Assembly: GCF_900110415.1 (NCBI RefSeq)
Contig: NZ_FODR01000015.1
Coordinates: 112,031 to 176,030, forward strand
Source of the DNA: Mucilaginibacter sp. OK283
GTDB taxonomy: Bacteria > Bacteroidota > Bacteroidia > Sphingobacteriales > Sphingobacteriaceae
Length of the DNA stretch: 64,000 nt
Reading direction: 5' to 3'
The position numbers and the translations under genes were made by a program. Below are positions 18,185 through 26,429 of this stretch, piece by piece; the first letter of the stretch is position 1, and each line of letters starts with the position of its first letter. The notes beneath the pieces were generated by a model, which had not been told where the DNA came from, ran no database searches, and worked only from the letters and a program-made list of their open reading frames with translations.

Positions 18185-18329
18185 TCCGCAATTTTCGGAT
18201 GTTTAGCAAAACAAGTTTCAATCTTAATAACATCATGGTTCCTAACCTCACAAACAATATCTTGACATTAAATACAGGTTGGCCGACCAGGAGTTTCATA
18301 AAATTGAAATAGATTTTCTGCTGGGTTTG

Positions 18330-18350
18330 CCGGATGATCATTTCATCCGG
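18330..18350. repeat. perfect short inverted repeat upstream of alcohol dehydrogenase
   Basis: Eight-base arms CCGGATGA and TCATCCGG are separated by 5 bp, about 127 bp before the dehydrogenase ATG in the 292-bp gap after hsp20. It could form an RNA hairpin or bind a regulator. No T-run follows, so a simple terminator is unlikely. Confidence 0.4.
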
Positions 18351-18476
18351 TTGCCGGCATCGCCGTACCCGACCACTATTCCATTACTGGTTTTTATCCA
18401 CCCGGTTGCTGCACGGCAATTTAAAACATCCCTACGGCAAACGTTGTTTGTTAAGATAAACTCTAATTGCGTTAAA

Positions 18477-19487
18477 ATGGAAACTCCCGGGTTCATGCAG
18501 GCCATGGTATTCGAAAAAGCAGGCCAACCACTTACGCTTCGACGGGTGCCGGTACCCAAACCGGCTGATGGCCAGGTTCTGCTGAAGATCCTGGCCTGTG
18601 GTATCTGCAGAACAGACCTGCATATCATCGACGGCGAACTTGACCAGCCTAAACTTCCGTTGATACCTGGCCATGAAATTATTGCAGAGGTAGCCGGATT
18701 TGGAAATGGGCTGAATGCTTTGCCATTGAAAACCATCGTCGGGGTCCCTTGGTTAGGTTATACCTGCGGGCATTGCAGGTACTGCAAACAAGGTAAGGAA
18801 AACCTTTGCGATCATGCCTTATTTACCGGTTATACTATTGATGGTGGTTTTGCCGAATATGCCATAGCCGATGCACGCTACTGTTTTCCACTCGCCAACA
18901 AAAATTACAATGCCCCTTCATCTGCACCCTTACTCTGTGCCGGGCTAATAGGCTATCGCTCGTACCGGATGATTGACCCTACCGCAATCAATATTGGCAT
19001 TTACGGTTTCGGCGCCGCGGCGCATATTATCATCCAGATTGCCCGGGCGCAGAGAAAAAGAATTTTTGCTTTTACACGCACCGGCGATGAAGCTGCGCAG
19101 CAATTTGCCAGGCAATTAGGAGCCGTGTGGGCCGGTAACAGCACTGAAACCTCTCCGGAATTACTTGACGCGGCTATGATATTTGCGCCCGCTGGGGAGT
19201 TGATTCCTATGGCTTTAGGACAGGTTGCAAAGGCCGGGCAGGTCATTTGCGGCGGCATTCACATGAGCGAGATCCCAGCTTTTTCGTATGACCTCATCTG
19301 GGGTGAAAGAACGATAAAGTCAGTAGCTAACCTGACGCGACAGGATGGTCTGGACTTTTTCGAGGCATTGAAAGCAATCCCAGTACATACACAAACAACC
19401 TTATTTCGCCTTTCACAAGCCAATGAAGCCATTGAACAATTAAGAAAGGGCCAAATTAACGGAGCGGCTGTTTTGACAATGGATTAA
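18477..19487 (+). CDS. Zn-dependent alcohol dehydrogenase
   Basis: A 336-residue MDR-family dehydrogenase. Catalytic-zinc motifs are ACGICRTDLH and GHE; the structural-zinc Cys set is CGHCRYCKQGKENLC. The nucleotide fold has a modified glycine motif GIYGFGAAAH. I chose the ATG at 18477, which gives the normal family length. The frame stays open upstream to a TTG at 18279, but that 66-codon stretch does not look like a dehydrogenase N-terminus. It is 292 bp after hsp20 on the same strand and may share its promoter. Single-domain dehydrogenases of this kind often accompany Usp and PEP synthase in low-oxygen islands. Confidence 0.9.
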   Translation: METPGFMQAMVFEKAGQPLTLRRVPVPKPADGQVLLKILACGICRTDLHIIDGELDQPKLPLIPGHEIIAEVAGFGNGLNALPLKTIVGVPWLGYTCGHCRYCKQGKENLCDHALFTGYTIDGGFAEYAIADARYCFPLANKNYNAPSSAPLLCAGLIGYRSYRMIDPTAINIGIYGFGAAAHIIIQIARAQRKRIFAFTRTGDEAAQQFARQLGAVWAGNSTETSPELLDAAMIFAPAGELIPMALGQVAKAGQVICGGIHMSEIPAFSYDLIWGERTIKSVANLTRQDGLDFFEALKAIPVHTQTTLFRLSQANEAIEQLRKGQINGAAVLTMD

Positions 19488-19522
19488 TTGGGGCTTTTTC
19501 TATCGAAAAATAATTTCCTCTT

Positions 19523-20506
19523 TCAAAACTGGTCTTTCTTCTTGTTTTTTTCGAGGTTTTTGAAATAGCCCCTCAGCAAAAAGTTGTGTTTCAAGGCTTC
19601 CATATTCTGATTAAATCCGGCAGTACCATCCTGAATATTTTTCATCGTTTGTTTTAGTTGTCCGGCCAGCACAGAATCACGGAGCAAGACGGACAGGGAA
19701 CCATCTTTCGACGATAGATCCTGTTTAACTCCTTCAATCAATGTATTCAACCGGATGGTAGCCTGGTTTGCATTGTCACTAACCAACCTGATCTTTTGCA
19801 TTGTGTTATTTAAGTTTCCCGCAAACGCTGTATCGGTCAGTAACAGTCCGGCAGCGCCCCTTCCCTTCTTGATTCCTTTTACTATAATATCAAGGTTTGT
19901 AGCCATGTCCCTTGCATACGCTGTGGCCTGATGAACATTGCTTAAAGAAGACCGAAGTTCTGAGCCCAAATCTTTGTCATTCAGCACTTCAAAAATTTTG
20001 CTTTCGTTAATGCGCCCCACCGTGCTTTTTAATTCTTCTGAAATAAGAGCGATATTATTATTGGTCTTATCCAGGGTTTGTAGCATAGCATCAGTATTTA
20101 CGGCTTTCCGGGTTTGCAGGTAATCGCCTTTGTTTATCGCTAAGTCCCCGCCCGTTCCGGGTTGAATATTAATAACTTTATTCCCCATTAGGCCTTCCGT
20201 TCCAATGCTGGCAATGGCATTTTTATGTATAAATGCGCCTACTTTGGGGTCTATCAACAAGATAACTTCAATCAAGGTATCGTTAAGCAACTGCATGTCT
20301 TTAACAGTTCCGGCCTGAATTCCGGCATACAACACATTGTTCCCGGCTATTAATCCGTTCAAATTGGAAAAACGTGCTTTTATCTCAATACCACCACCAA
20401 ACAGGTTGTGGTTTTTCCCAATCATATAAAAGGAAAATATCAGCGCCAGTAATCCGGCCAATGTAAATACACCTAATTTGGTATTGTTTTCTCCCTCGTT
20501 TACCAT
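19523..20506 (-). CDS. MlaD-like MCE-domain lipid transport protein
   Basis: A 327-residue protein with one N-terminal membrane helix (LGVFTLAGLLALIFSFYMIG) and an MCE domain at about 40-120 (IKARFSNLNGLIAGNNVLYAGIQAGTVKDMQLL; IGTEGLMGNKVINIQPG). A long helical, coiled-coil-rich tail follows. MCE proteins bind phospholipids between the membranes. It is the third gene of an MlaE-MlaF-MlaD operon, with 6 bp between it and the ATPase gene. Confidence 0.9.
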   Translation of the reverse strand: MVNEGENNTKLGVFTLAGLLALIFSFYMIGKNHNLFGGGIEIKARFSNLNGLIAGNNVLYAGIQAGTVKDMQLLNDTLIEVILLIDPKVGAFIHKNAIASIGTEGLMGNKVINIQPGTGGDLAINKGDYLQTRKAVNTDAMLQTLDKTNNNIALISEELKSTVGRINESKIFEVLNDKDLGSELRSSLSNVHQATAYARDMATNLDIIVKGIKKGRGAAGLLLTDTAFAGNLNNTMQKIRLVSDNANQATIRLNTLIEGVKQDLSSKDGSLSVLLRDSVLAGQLKQTMKNIQDGTAGFNQNMEALKHNFLLRGYFKNLEKNKKKDQF

Positions 20507-20512
20507 AATGTG

Positions 20513-21292
20513 TTATTCAAAAAATTGTTTAATATTTTCATCCGCAGAAGCTTCAAGTTCATGGTAGCTGCCTTCCATATAACACTTTCCATCCAGCAGC
20601 AAAACCACCCGGTCGGCTGTATTTTTAACGCAATTCATATCATGAGATATAATGATGGATGCGGTATGATATTTTTTCTGCAGGGATAAAATGAGATTGT
20701 CGATCTCCCTGGCGGTTACAGGGTCCAGGCCAGTGGTTGGTTCATCGTACAGTATAATTTCTGGTTTAAGGATCAGTGTACGGGCCAGCGCCACTCTTTT
20801 TAGCATACCTCCGGAAAGCTCTGCCGGCATCATATCCACAGTATGCGGCAACCCCACATTTTCCAGCGCTTCCTTTACCATATCGTCCACCTCAGTTTGT
20901 GGCAGCCTGAACCATTGCCTTCGAAGAGAAAATTCAAGATTTTCTCTCACAGTCATCGAATCATAAAGAGCGTTCCCCTGAAAAAGAAAACCAATTTTTG
21001 TCCTGATCTTATCCAGGTTTTCGTGATCTAATTCTGGTATGTTTTTTCCCAGCACGATGATCTTGCCGCTATCGGGCTTTAAAAGTCCGATGACGCATTT
21101 GATCAAAACAGATTTTCCTGATCCCGACTTACCGAGCACCACCAGGTTTTCATTCTTGTACACTTTTAGGTTAAAATCATTAAGCACCACATTTTTCCCG
21201 AATCTTTTGCAGAGATGTTCAATTTCAATTACAGTTTTAGGTACTCCTGTTGCCTTGCCGGTTATTGATGATCTGATTGGCGCTTCCATCAC
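20513..21292 (-). CDS. MlaF-like ABC transporter ATP-binding protein
   Basis: A 259-residue ATPase with Walker A GKSGSGKSV near residue 55, signature LSGGMLKRVALARTL, Walker B IILYDEPTTGLDP and H-loop IISHDM. The LSGGM variant and TTGLDPVTA are typical of MlaF/Mkl ATPases. It lies 2 bp after the permease gene and 6 bp before the MCE gene. Confidence 0.93.
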   Translation of the reverse strand: MMEAPIRSSITGKATGVPKTVIEIEHLCKRFGKNVVLNDFNLKVYKNENLVVLGKSGSGKSVLIKCVIGLLKPDSGKIIVLGKNIPELDHENLDKIRTKIGFLFQGNALYDSMTVRENLEFSLRRQWFRLPQTEVDDMVKEALENVGLPHTVDMMPAELSGGMLKRVALARTLILKPEIILYDEPTTGLDPVTAREIDNLILSLQKKYHTASIIISHDMNCVKNTADRVVLLLDGKCYMEGSYHELEASADENIKQFFE

Positions 21293-21294
21293 AT

Positions 21295-22089
21295 TTAATT
21301 TAGTCCAAGAACGTCGGTGAGTTGAACGGCCAGCAGGTCAATGATGAATATCAATACAGAAGCCAGCACAACGGCTGTATTAGCCGAACTGCCAACGCCA
21401 CGCGTACCTTTACTGGAATTATAGCCTTTATAACAACCTACAATACCTACCGCAAAGCCAAAAAAGAATGTTTTGATTACTGCCGGAGTAAGATCACCAA
21501 AGTTTAAACTGTCAAACACCTGGGTGTAAAACAGGCGAATACTGGTGACTGAACGGATATTGACACCAATATAAGCTCCAAATAAAGAAATTGCATCACT
21601 AAGGATGGTAAGTATAGGCAACATTAAGGTTGATGCTACTACCCGCGTGGCTACTAAATATTTAAAGGGATTAGTACCACTTACTTCCATGGCATCAATC
21701 TGCTCGGTTACTTTCATCGAGCCTAATTCGGCGCCAATACTGCTGCCAATTTTACCTGCAAATATCAGGGCGGTGATCACCGGGCCAATCTCGCGGACAA
21801 TAGCTATGCCCACCATCACAGGCAACTCAGATTCGACCCCGTAACTGACCAGAGAAGGTCTTAATTGCATAGTTAATACGAGGCCCATAATAAATCCGGT
21901 CAAGCCAATCAGCGGCAGCGACTTGTAACCAATTAAATAACACTGTGCCAAAAGTTCTTTTACCTCAAAACGAGGTTTCAGGCCCATAGAAAAAAAATGG
22001 CCGGCAAATCTTGCTACATGACCGGTTTCTTTAAAGAATTCCAGTAATCGGTCAGTAAAAGCCCAATGAACTTTATCTAAGCTATCCAT
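21295..22089 (-). CDS. MlaE-family permease
   Basis: A 264-residue inner-membrane protein with an amphipathic N-terminus and about five membrane helices. It carries the MlaE signature (REIGPVITALIFAGKIGSSIGAELGSMKVTEQIDAMEVSGTNPFKYLVATR). First gene of the Mla-like operon, with a dyad-type promoter 24-88 bp upstream. The MlaA, MlaB and MlaC partners are not present nearby. Confidence 0.93.
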   Translation of the reverse strand: MDSLDKVHWAFTDRLLEFFKETGHVARFAGHFFSMGLKPRFEVKELLAQCYLIGYKSLPLIGLTGFIMGLVLTMQLRPSLVSYGVESELPVMVGIAIVREIGPVITALIFAGKIGSSIGAELGSMKVTEQIDAMEVSGTNPFKYLVATRVVASTLMLPILTILSDAISLFGAYIGVNIRSVTSIRLFYTQVFDSLNFGDLTPAVIKTFFFGFAVGIVGCYKGYNSSKGTRGVGSSANTAVVLASVLIFIIDLLAVQLTDVLGLN

Positions 22090-22112
22090 GCTATACGGGT
22101 CTGAATTTTAAT

Positions 22113-22177
22113 TAAAAGTACCGTATTAACTATCGAAGGAGAATGATGAACATCATATAGGTTAATGATCAATGTCA
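22113..22177 (-). promoter_or_regulatory. Mla operon promoter with tandem Crp/Fnr-like dyads
   Basis: TGAT-GAAC-ATCA at 22144-22155, inside the perfect palindrome ATGATGAACATCAT, and TGAT-CAAT-GTCA at 22166-22177 start 22 bp apart. A -7-like box TACTTTTA (minus, 22113-22120) is centred exactly 33 bp from the first dyad. The start codon is 24 bp further on. Confidence 0.7.
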
Positions 22178-22339
22178 TGAAAGCGGATAGCAAATATCTG
22201 TACCAACAAACAAGTTGCCCAACCCACCGGTGGTCCGTCATATTACAAACCCTTCTATAAGGATAGACTTTCCGTTCCTCAAGTATAATTAGTTTTATAG
22301 TGATCGCCGGCGTACGATACTATATCTAAGTCATTCCGG

Positions 22340-24790
22340 TTAAGCTGTACCCTTTACATGTTTTGATGCTTTTTTAACATCAACCGGCGGATAGCCTGTT
22401 TTTGTAGACTTGATTGGAGACGAAAGCGTTTCATTAATATTATTAATACCATTGATGAGCGCATCCGGGTTAAACGAAATACTGTCGATGCCTGCGGTAA
22501 CAATTAGCCTGGTAAACTCTTTGGAGTCGCTTGGTGCTTGTCCGCAAAGTCCTACTTTTCGCTTCAATTTATTTGCCTTTTCAATCATCAAAACAATCAA
22601 CTTCTTGCTGGCGGCATTCTGCTCGTCAAATAAATCGGAAATCAGGGCAGAGTCTCTGTCAATACCGAGTGTTAATTGGGTCAGATCGTTGGAACCGATT
22701 GAAAAACCATCAAAAACAGCGGCAAATTCTTCAGCGAGCAAAACGTTACTTGGAATTTCGGCCATAACAAAAATCTCCAGTTCGTTATCCCCCCTTATTA
22801 ATCCGTGCTTTTGCATTTCAGCTATAACCTTTTTACCCTCCTCAACTGTTCGGCAGAACGGAACCATAAGTTTAACATTTGTGAGGCCCATATCGTCCCT
22901 TACCCTTTTCATGGTCTCACACTCCAAACGAAATCCTTCCCGGTAACGTTCGTGCGTATAACGGGAAGCCCCCCTGAACCCTATCATAGGATTTTCTTCT
23001 TCCGGTTCAAAGTACCTGCCGCCAATAAGGCCGGCATATTCATTACTCTTAAAATCGCTCATCCTAACGATGACCTCTTTTGGGTAAAAAGCTGCCGCAA
23101 TGGTGGCTACACCCTGCGCCAACTGATCAATAAAATAATCGGTTTTATGCAAATACCTATGAGTGAGGTTCTCGATTTTCAGCCGGTCTGTTTCGTTAAT
23201 AACCTGATCAAAATTGACCAGCGCCATAGGGTGCACCTTAACAGAATGGGTAATGATAAACTCCAGCCTCATAAGCCCAACGCCATGGTTAGGATAAAAA
23301 GCCAGTTGAAATGCCTGATCAGGATCCCCCACAATTAACTGTGCCTTCGGGTGTTCAGGCAAATGGATTGCTTTAACATCAGTAAGGGTTTCTTTCCAAT
23401 TCATTTTACCACGGTAAACGGTTCCGGTTTTACCCTCTGTACAGTACAGGGTAATCTCTTCTCCGTCTTTGATTTTAACCGTGCCATTTTCAGTACCTAC
23501 AATAGCAACTGCACCTAATTCCCTGGCAATGATGGCCGCATGACTGGTTCTGCCACCTTTGTTAGTGACAATACCTGCTACTTTTTTGAGTATAGGATCC
23601 CAATCCGGGCTGGTAGTGTCGGTAACGAGAATGTCGCCCTCATTAAGTTTGCCGGCTTCATCAGGAGAGCTTAGCAAGCGCGCAAAACCACTGGTGATAT
23701 GGTGTCCCACTGCAGCCCCTGTTGTTATCGTTTCGCCCTTTTCTGAAATACGACAAGTTTTGATCTGCAGCTTCTTTTGTTGGCTGTGTACGGTTTCTGG
23801 TCTTGCCTGGATGATGTAAAGCTGATGGTTCTGTCCGTCTTTCGCCCATTCAAAGTCCATCGGTTTTTGGTAGTGTTCTTCGATGATCATGGCCCAGCGG
23901 GCCAGTTTTTCAATTTCCATATCATTCAGTACAAACTCGCCCCTCAATTCCCAGGCCGTATCCTTATTGATAGTTGTATGCTTATCATTCCCGCCCTGGG
24001 TATATACCAGCATTTTGCTTTTACTGCCCAATTTTTTCTGTATAATCGCTTGCTTATTTTTTTTCAAGGTGGGCTTAAATACTACAAACTCATCCGGGAT
24101 AACCGTACCCTGCACCATATTTTCGCCTAACCCCCAAACCCCGGCAAGGTGCACCACATCGCGAAACCCTGATTCCGGTTCGAGGGTGAAGCCTACGCCT
24201 GAGCAGCCAAGGTCAGAGCGTACCATTTGCTGAATACCCACAGAAAGAAAAACTTTAGCATGATCAAATCCCTTATCTTCCCGGTATTTAATAGCACGAT
24301 CAGTGTACAACGATACAAAGCATTGTTGTACAGCGCGAATTACAGCCCCGTGTCCCTGAATATTTAAATAAGATTCATGCTGCCCAGCAAAACTGGCATC
24401 CGGAAGATCCTCCGCTGTAGCACTGCTACGGACAGCTACAGCCGGTTCGGAAAAACTAAACAAATAATCATATGCGTCAATAATGGCCATTTGGAGATCC
24501 TGGGGAATTTCTGCATCCGTCATCAGTTTTCTGGCTTTTGCACCTACCTGGGAAAGATTGGCAAAATTATCCCTGTCGAGACCCTGAAGTGTTTTTTGCA
24601 AAGGTTGTTCCAGTTCATTCTTTTTTAAAAAATATTGATAGGCCGCAGCGGTAACAGCAAAACCATCCGGAACTTGTATGCCCATGGGCACCAAATGGGT
24701 AAACATTTCTCCGATGGAAGCATTTTTACCACCAACCTCGGCGATATCCAGCAGCCCGATTTCACTGAATTTTTTGATGAGAGGTTCCAT
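22340..24790 (-). CDS. ppsA: phosphoenolpyruvate synthase
   Basis: An 816-residue pyruvate, water dikinase that turns pyruvate and ATP into phosphoenolpyruvate. The N-terminal ATP-grasp part has VGGKNASIGEMF and VAVRSSATAEDLPDASFAGQHES. The swivelling domain holds the phospho-His motif GGRTSHAAIIARELG (about residue 415). The C-terminal barrel has IGFRGASRY, FIGSNDLTQLTLG-like residues (FSIGSNDLTQLTLGIDRDS) and the catalytic Cys in KVGLCGQAPSD. The length is normal. Two tandem dyads lie upstream, linking it to the stress regulon. PEP synthase is a frequent member of low-oxygen gene islands. Confidence 0.95.
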   Translation of the reverse strand: MEPLIKKFSEIGLLDIAEVGGKNASIGEMFTHLVPMGIQVPDGFAVTAAAYQYFLKKNELEQPLQKTLQGLDRDNFANLSQVGAKARKLMTDAEIPQDLQMAIIDAYDYLFSFSEPAVAVRSSATAEDLPDASFAGQHESYLNIQGHGAVIRAVQQCFVSLYTDRAIKYREDKGFDHAKVFLSVGIQQMVRSDLGCSGVGFTLEPESGFRDVVHLAGVWGLGENMVQGTVIPDEFVVFKPTLKKNKQAIIQKKLGSKSKMLVYTQGGNDKHTTINKDTAWELRGEFVLNDMEIEKLARWAMIIEEHYQKPMDFEWAKDGQNHQLYIIQARPETVHSQQKKLQIKTCRISEKGETITTGAAVGHHITSGFARLLSSPDEAGKLNEGDILVTDTTSPDWDPILKKVAGIVTNKGGRTSHAAIIARELGAVAIVGTENGTVKIKDGEEITLYCTEGKTGTVYRGKMNWKETLTDVKAIHLPEHPKAQLIVGDPDQAFQLAFYPNHGVGLMRLEFIITHSVKVHPMALVNFDQVINETDRLKIENLTHRYLHKTDYFIDQLAQGVATIAAAFYPKEVIVRMSDFKSNEYAGLIGGRYFEPEEENPMIGFRGASRYTHERYREGFRLECETMKRVRDDMGLTNVKLMVPFCRTVEEGKKVIAEMQKHGLIRGDNELEIFVMAEIPSNVLLAEEFAAVFDGFSIGSNDLTQLTLGIDRDSALISDLFDEQNAASKKLIVLMIEKANKLKRKVGLCGQAPSDSKEFTRLIVTAGIDSISFNPDALINGINNINETLSSPIKSTKTGYPPVDVKKASKHVKGTA

Positions 24791-24865
24791 ATTGATTTTC
24801 CATTATTGATTTTAAAGTATCTTATCTACCTGCTTTGCAGTTACTTCCTTTTGTTTAATATGGAG

Positions 24866-24930
24866 CTAATTTCAGCTTAATACTCTCCCGGAATAATGAC
24901 CGGCATCATAACCAAAACTGATCTTGCACA
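24866..24930 (-). promoter_or_regulatory. ppsA promoter with tandem Crp/Fnr-like dyads
   Basis: TGAC-CGGC-ATCA at 24897-24908 and the weaker TGAT-CTTG-CACA at 24919-24930 start 22 bp apart. GAAATTAG (minus, 24866-24873), a fair -7 match, is centred 33 bp from the first dyad. The untranslated leader would be about 70 nt. Confidence 0.6.
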
Positions 24931-25106
24931 AAGCAGAAGATTTACACCAGGAATTTCAAAGACATTTATTCATTATTCCAGAGATGGCTCAGTTTGATTT
25001 TTTCAACACACCAAAAAAAGTTAAACGTCATTTTTCCGATAAGAAAAAATGCTCATTCTTGATTTCATGGATTCAACAGGTTTACTGCAGAATGGATAAA
25101 GCGTAA
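24924..25106 (+). CDS. possible small plus-strand gene (doubtful)
   Basis: A 60-codon frame that starts at TTG (next ATG is codon 21) and would encode a basic, aromatic-rich peptide ending CRMDKA. It lies between two minus-strand genes. The only support is that a plus-strand hairpin with a T-run follows 17 bp after its stop. Its first codon lies inside the weaker dyad of the ppsA promoter. No homology is recognised. Confidence 0.2.
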   Translation: MHKAEDLHQEFQRHLFIIPEMAQFDFFNTPKKVKRHFSDKKKCSFLISWIQQVYCRMDKA

Positions 25107-25123
25107 CCCGTTGTTTGTAATAA

Positions 25124-25149
25124 GCCCCGCTTCCAGGCCGGGATTTTTT
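25124..25149 (+). terminator. plus-strand terminator-like hairpin between usp and ppsA
   Basis: CCCCGC, a 6-nt loop and GCCGGG pair with one bulge, and are followed by ATTTTTTA. The orientation is plus, although both flanking genes are minus, which hints at a short plus-strand transcript here. Confidence 0.4.
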
Positions 25150-25273
25150 ATAAAACAATCCGGTTTTTTCACCAAATTTCTTTTCAAAAAATGCAACTCC
25201 TGACCCGTTAAAAATCTACAGGGAGTTAAGTCTGTTTGCGGCTTTCCTTGGATGTAGCAACGGTTTATCTGCT

Positions 25274-26125
25274 TTACATACCTGAGGGGATTACCGGTAT
25301 CTGCTGGTTTGTTAATTGTGCATTGGCATTACTTCCTTTAAATAGCCTGCTTAAAAAGCTATGATGGTCATGCACCAGGACAAGTAAATCAGATTGGTTC
25401 TCCTCACAATAACGATTCAGGCGAGCAGGCAATTCCTTGCCGGAAATGTTGTGGTATGATATCTTAGGGTAGCGGTATCTTTTTACCCGGTTAGAAAATT
25501 TAGTTTTCATTTCTATTTCACGGGAATCGCTATCGCCCCAAAGCGACACATGTAAAATTTCCAGTTGAAAATCAAAAAGACGGCCGAGTTTGGTGAGGTA
25601 ATGTACCGCATTCAGATCGCCTTCATCAAAGTCGCAGGCAACTGTAACTTTTTTTATCTTTTTAAGGTTAGCGCTTTCGGGAATAATCAAAACCGGCCGG
25701 TTTGTTTGATTGATCACTGTACTGTTGTCACTGCCAATCAACAAATGTTCTATGGTTGTGCCCGAGCGGGCTCCCATAATAATGAGTTCGATATCCTTTC
25801 TTTCAAGCAGAAACTTTAGTTGATACTGCAGGCTACCCTCTTCCCGCAGGCAATCGACACTGGGCCGGTGCTCCCGATGTGGTACCTTCGCAACAAGTTT
25901 CTCCAGGTGCTTTTTAAGATCGGTGATTTTCCCCTTGCTTTCGTCTACCCAGATCAGCAGCTCCGCATCATAGGGCGTTCCGCCAAGCTCGGATAAAACG
26001 GGATGGCTAAGGAAAGTGTTAAACAATAAAATATTCGCGTGTAACTTAGCACCAAGTGGAATAGCCGCCGCCGCTGCATGGTTTGCATTATATGTATAAT
26101 CGGTTAACACCAGTATCTTTTTCAT
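25274..26125 (-). CDS. universal stress protein, two UspA-like domains
   Basis: A 283-residue cytoplasmic protein read from the ATG at 26125; the upstream frame extension to 26194 crosses the promoter and is not coding. Domain 1 (about 1-145) starts MKKILVLTDYTYNANHAA and ends with the ATP-binding-like stretch IIMGARSGTTIEHLLIGSDNSTVINQTNRPVLIIP, close to the G2xG9x(S/T) pattern. Domain 2 (about 150-283) is shorter and less conserved, ending LLVLVHDHHSFLSRLFKGSNANAQLTNQQIPVIPSG. A tandem-dyad promoter lies upstream. Confidence 0.9.
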   Translation of the reverse strand: MKKILVLTDYTYNANHAAAAAIPLGAKLHANILLFNTFLSHPVLSELGGTPYDAELLIWVDESKGKITDLKKHLEKLVAKVPHREHRPSVDCLREEGSLQYQLKFLLERKDIELIIMGARSGTTIEHLLIGSDNSTVINQTNRPVLIIPESANLKKIKKVTVACDFDEGDLNAVHYLTKLGRLFDFQLEILHVSLWGDSDSREIEMKTKFSNRVKRYRYPKISYHNISGKELPARLNRYCEENQSDLLVLVHDHHSFLSRLFKGSNANAQLTNQQIPVIPSGM

Positions 26126-26181
26126 GATCAAGTCATTAAATGTTAAATCTTTTTTTATCCTCGTTGAACGAAGCGATATAA

Positions 26182-26246
26182 CAAATATGACCAATCGTAC
26201 ACCGGCATTTCATGATCGAAATCAGCTCGAAATTTGATTTACCGCA
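26182..26246 (-). promoter_or_regulatory. usp promoter with tandem Crp/Fnr-like dyads
   Basis: TGAT-CGAA-ATCA at 26213-26224 and the weaker TGAT-TTAC-CGCA at 26235-26246 start 22 bp apart. CATATTTG (minus, 26182-26189), one base off TAnnTTTG, is centred exactly 33 bp from the first dyad. Confidence 0.7.
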
Positions 26247-26260
26247 CATTCTGGAAATGG

Positions 26261-26365
26261 TCAGAATGTCGATTTCAGAATATTTTCGATAGTCAGAAAC
26301 AAATCTTTATCATCATCCGGTTTAACCAGGTAATCACAATAGCGATGGAGAATATTATTTCAATG
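26261..26365 (-). pseudogene. remnant of a response-regulator receiver domain
   Basis: A short minus-strand frame with no start codon reads YCDYLVKPDDDKDLFLTIEN and ends ILKSTF before a stop. DYLVKP with a following acidic helix is the hallmark of the last beta strand and helix of receiver domains, including the conserved Lys-Pro. The phospho-acceptor Asp region is gone. Upstream frames are broken. It lies between the Usp promoter and the fucose operon. Confidence 0.4.
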
Positions 26366-26429
26366 TAAGCTTTTTCAGAAATCGCAAACAGCTTTCAAAA
26401 AGGCAGCCCCACAATCACAGCTAATCCCG

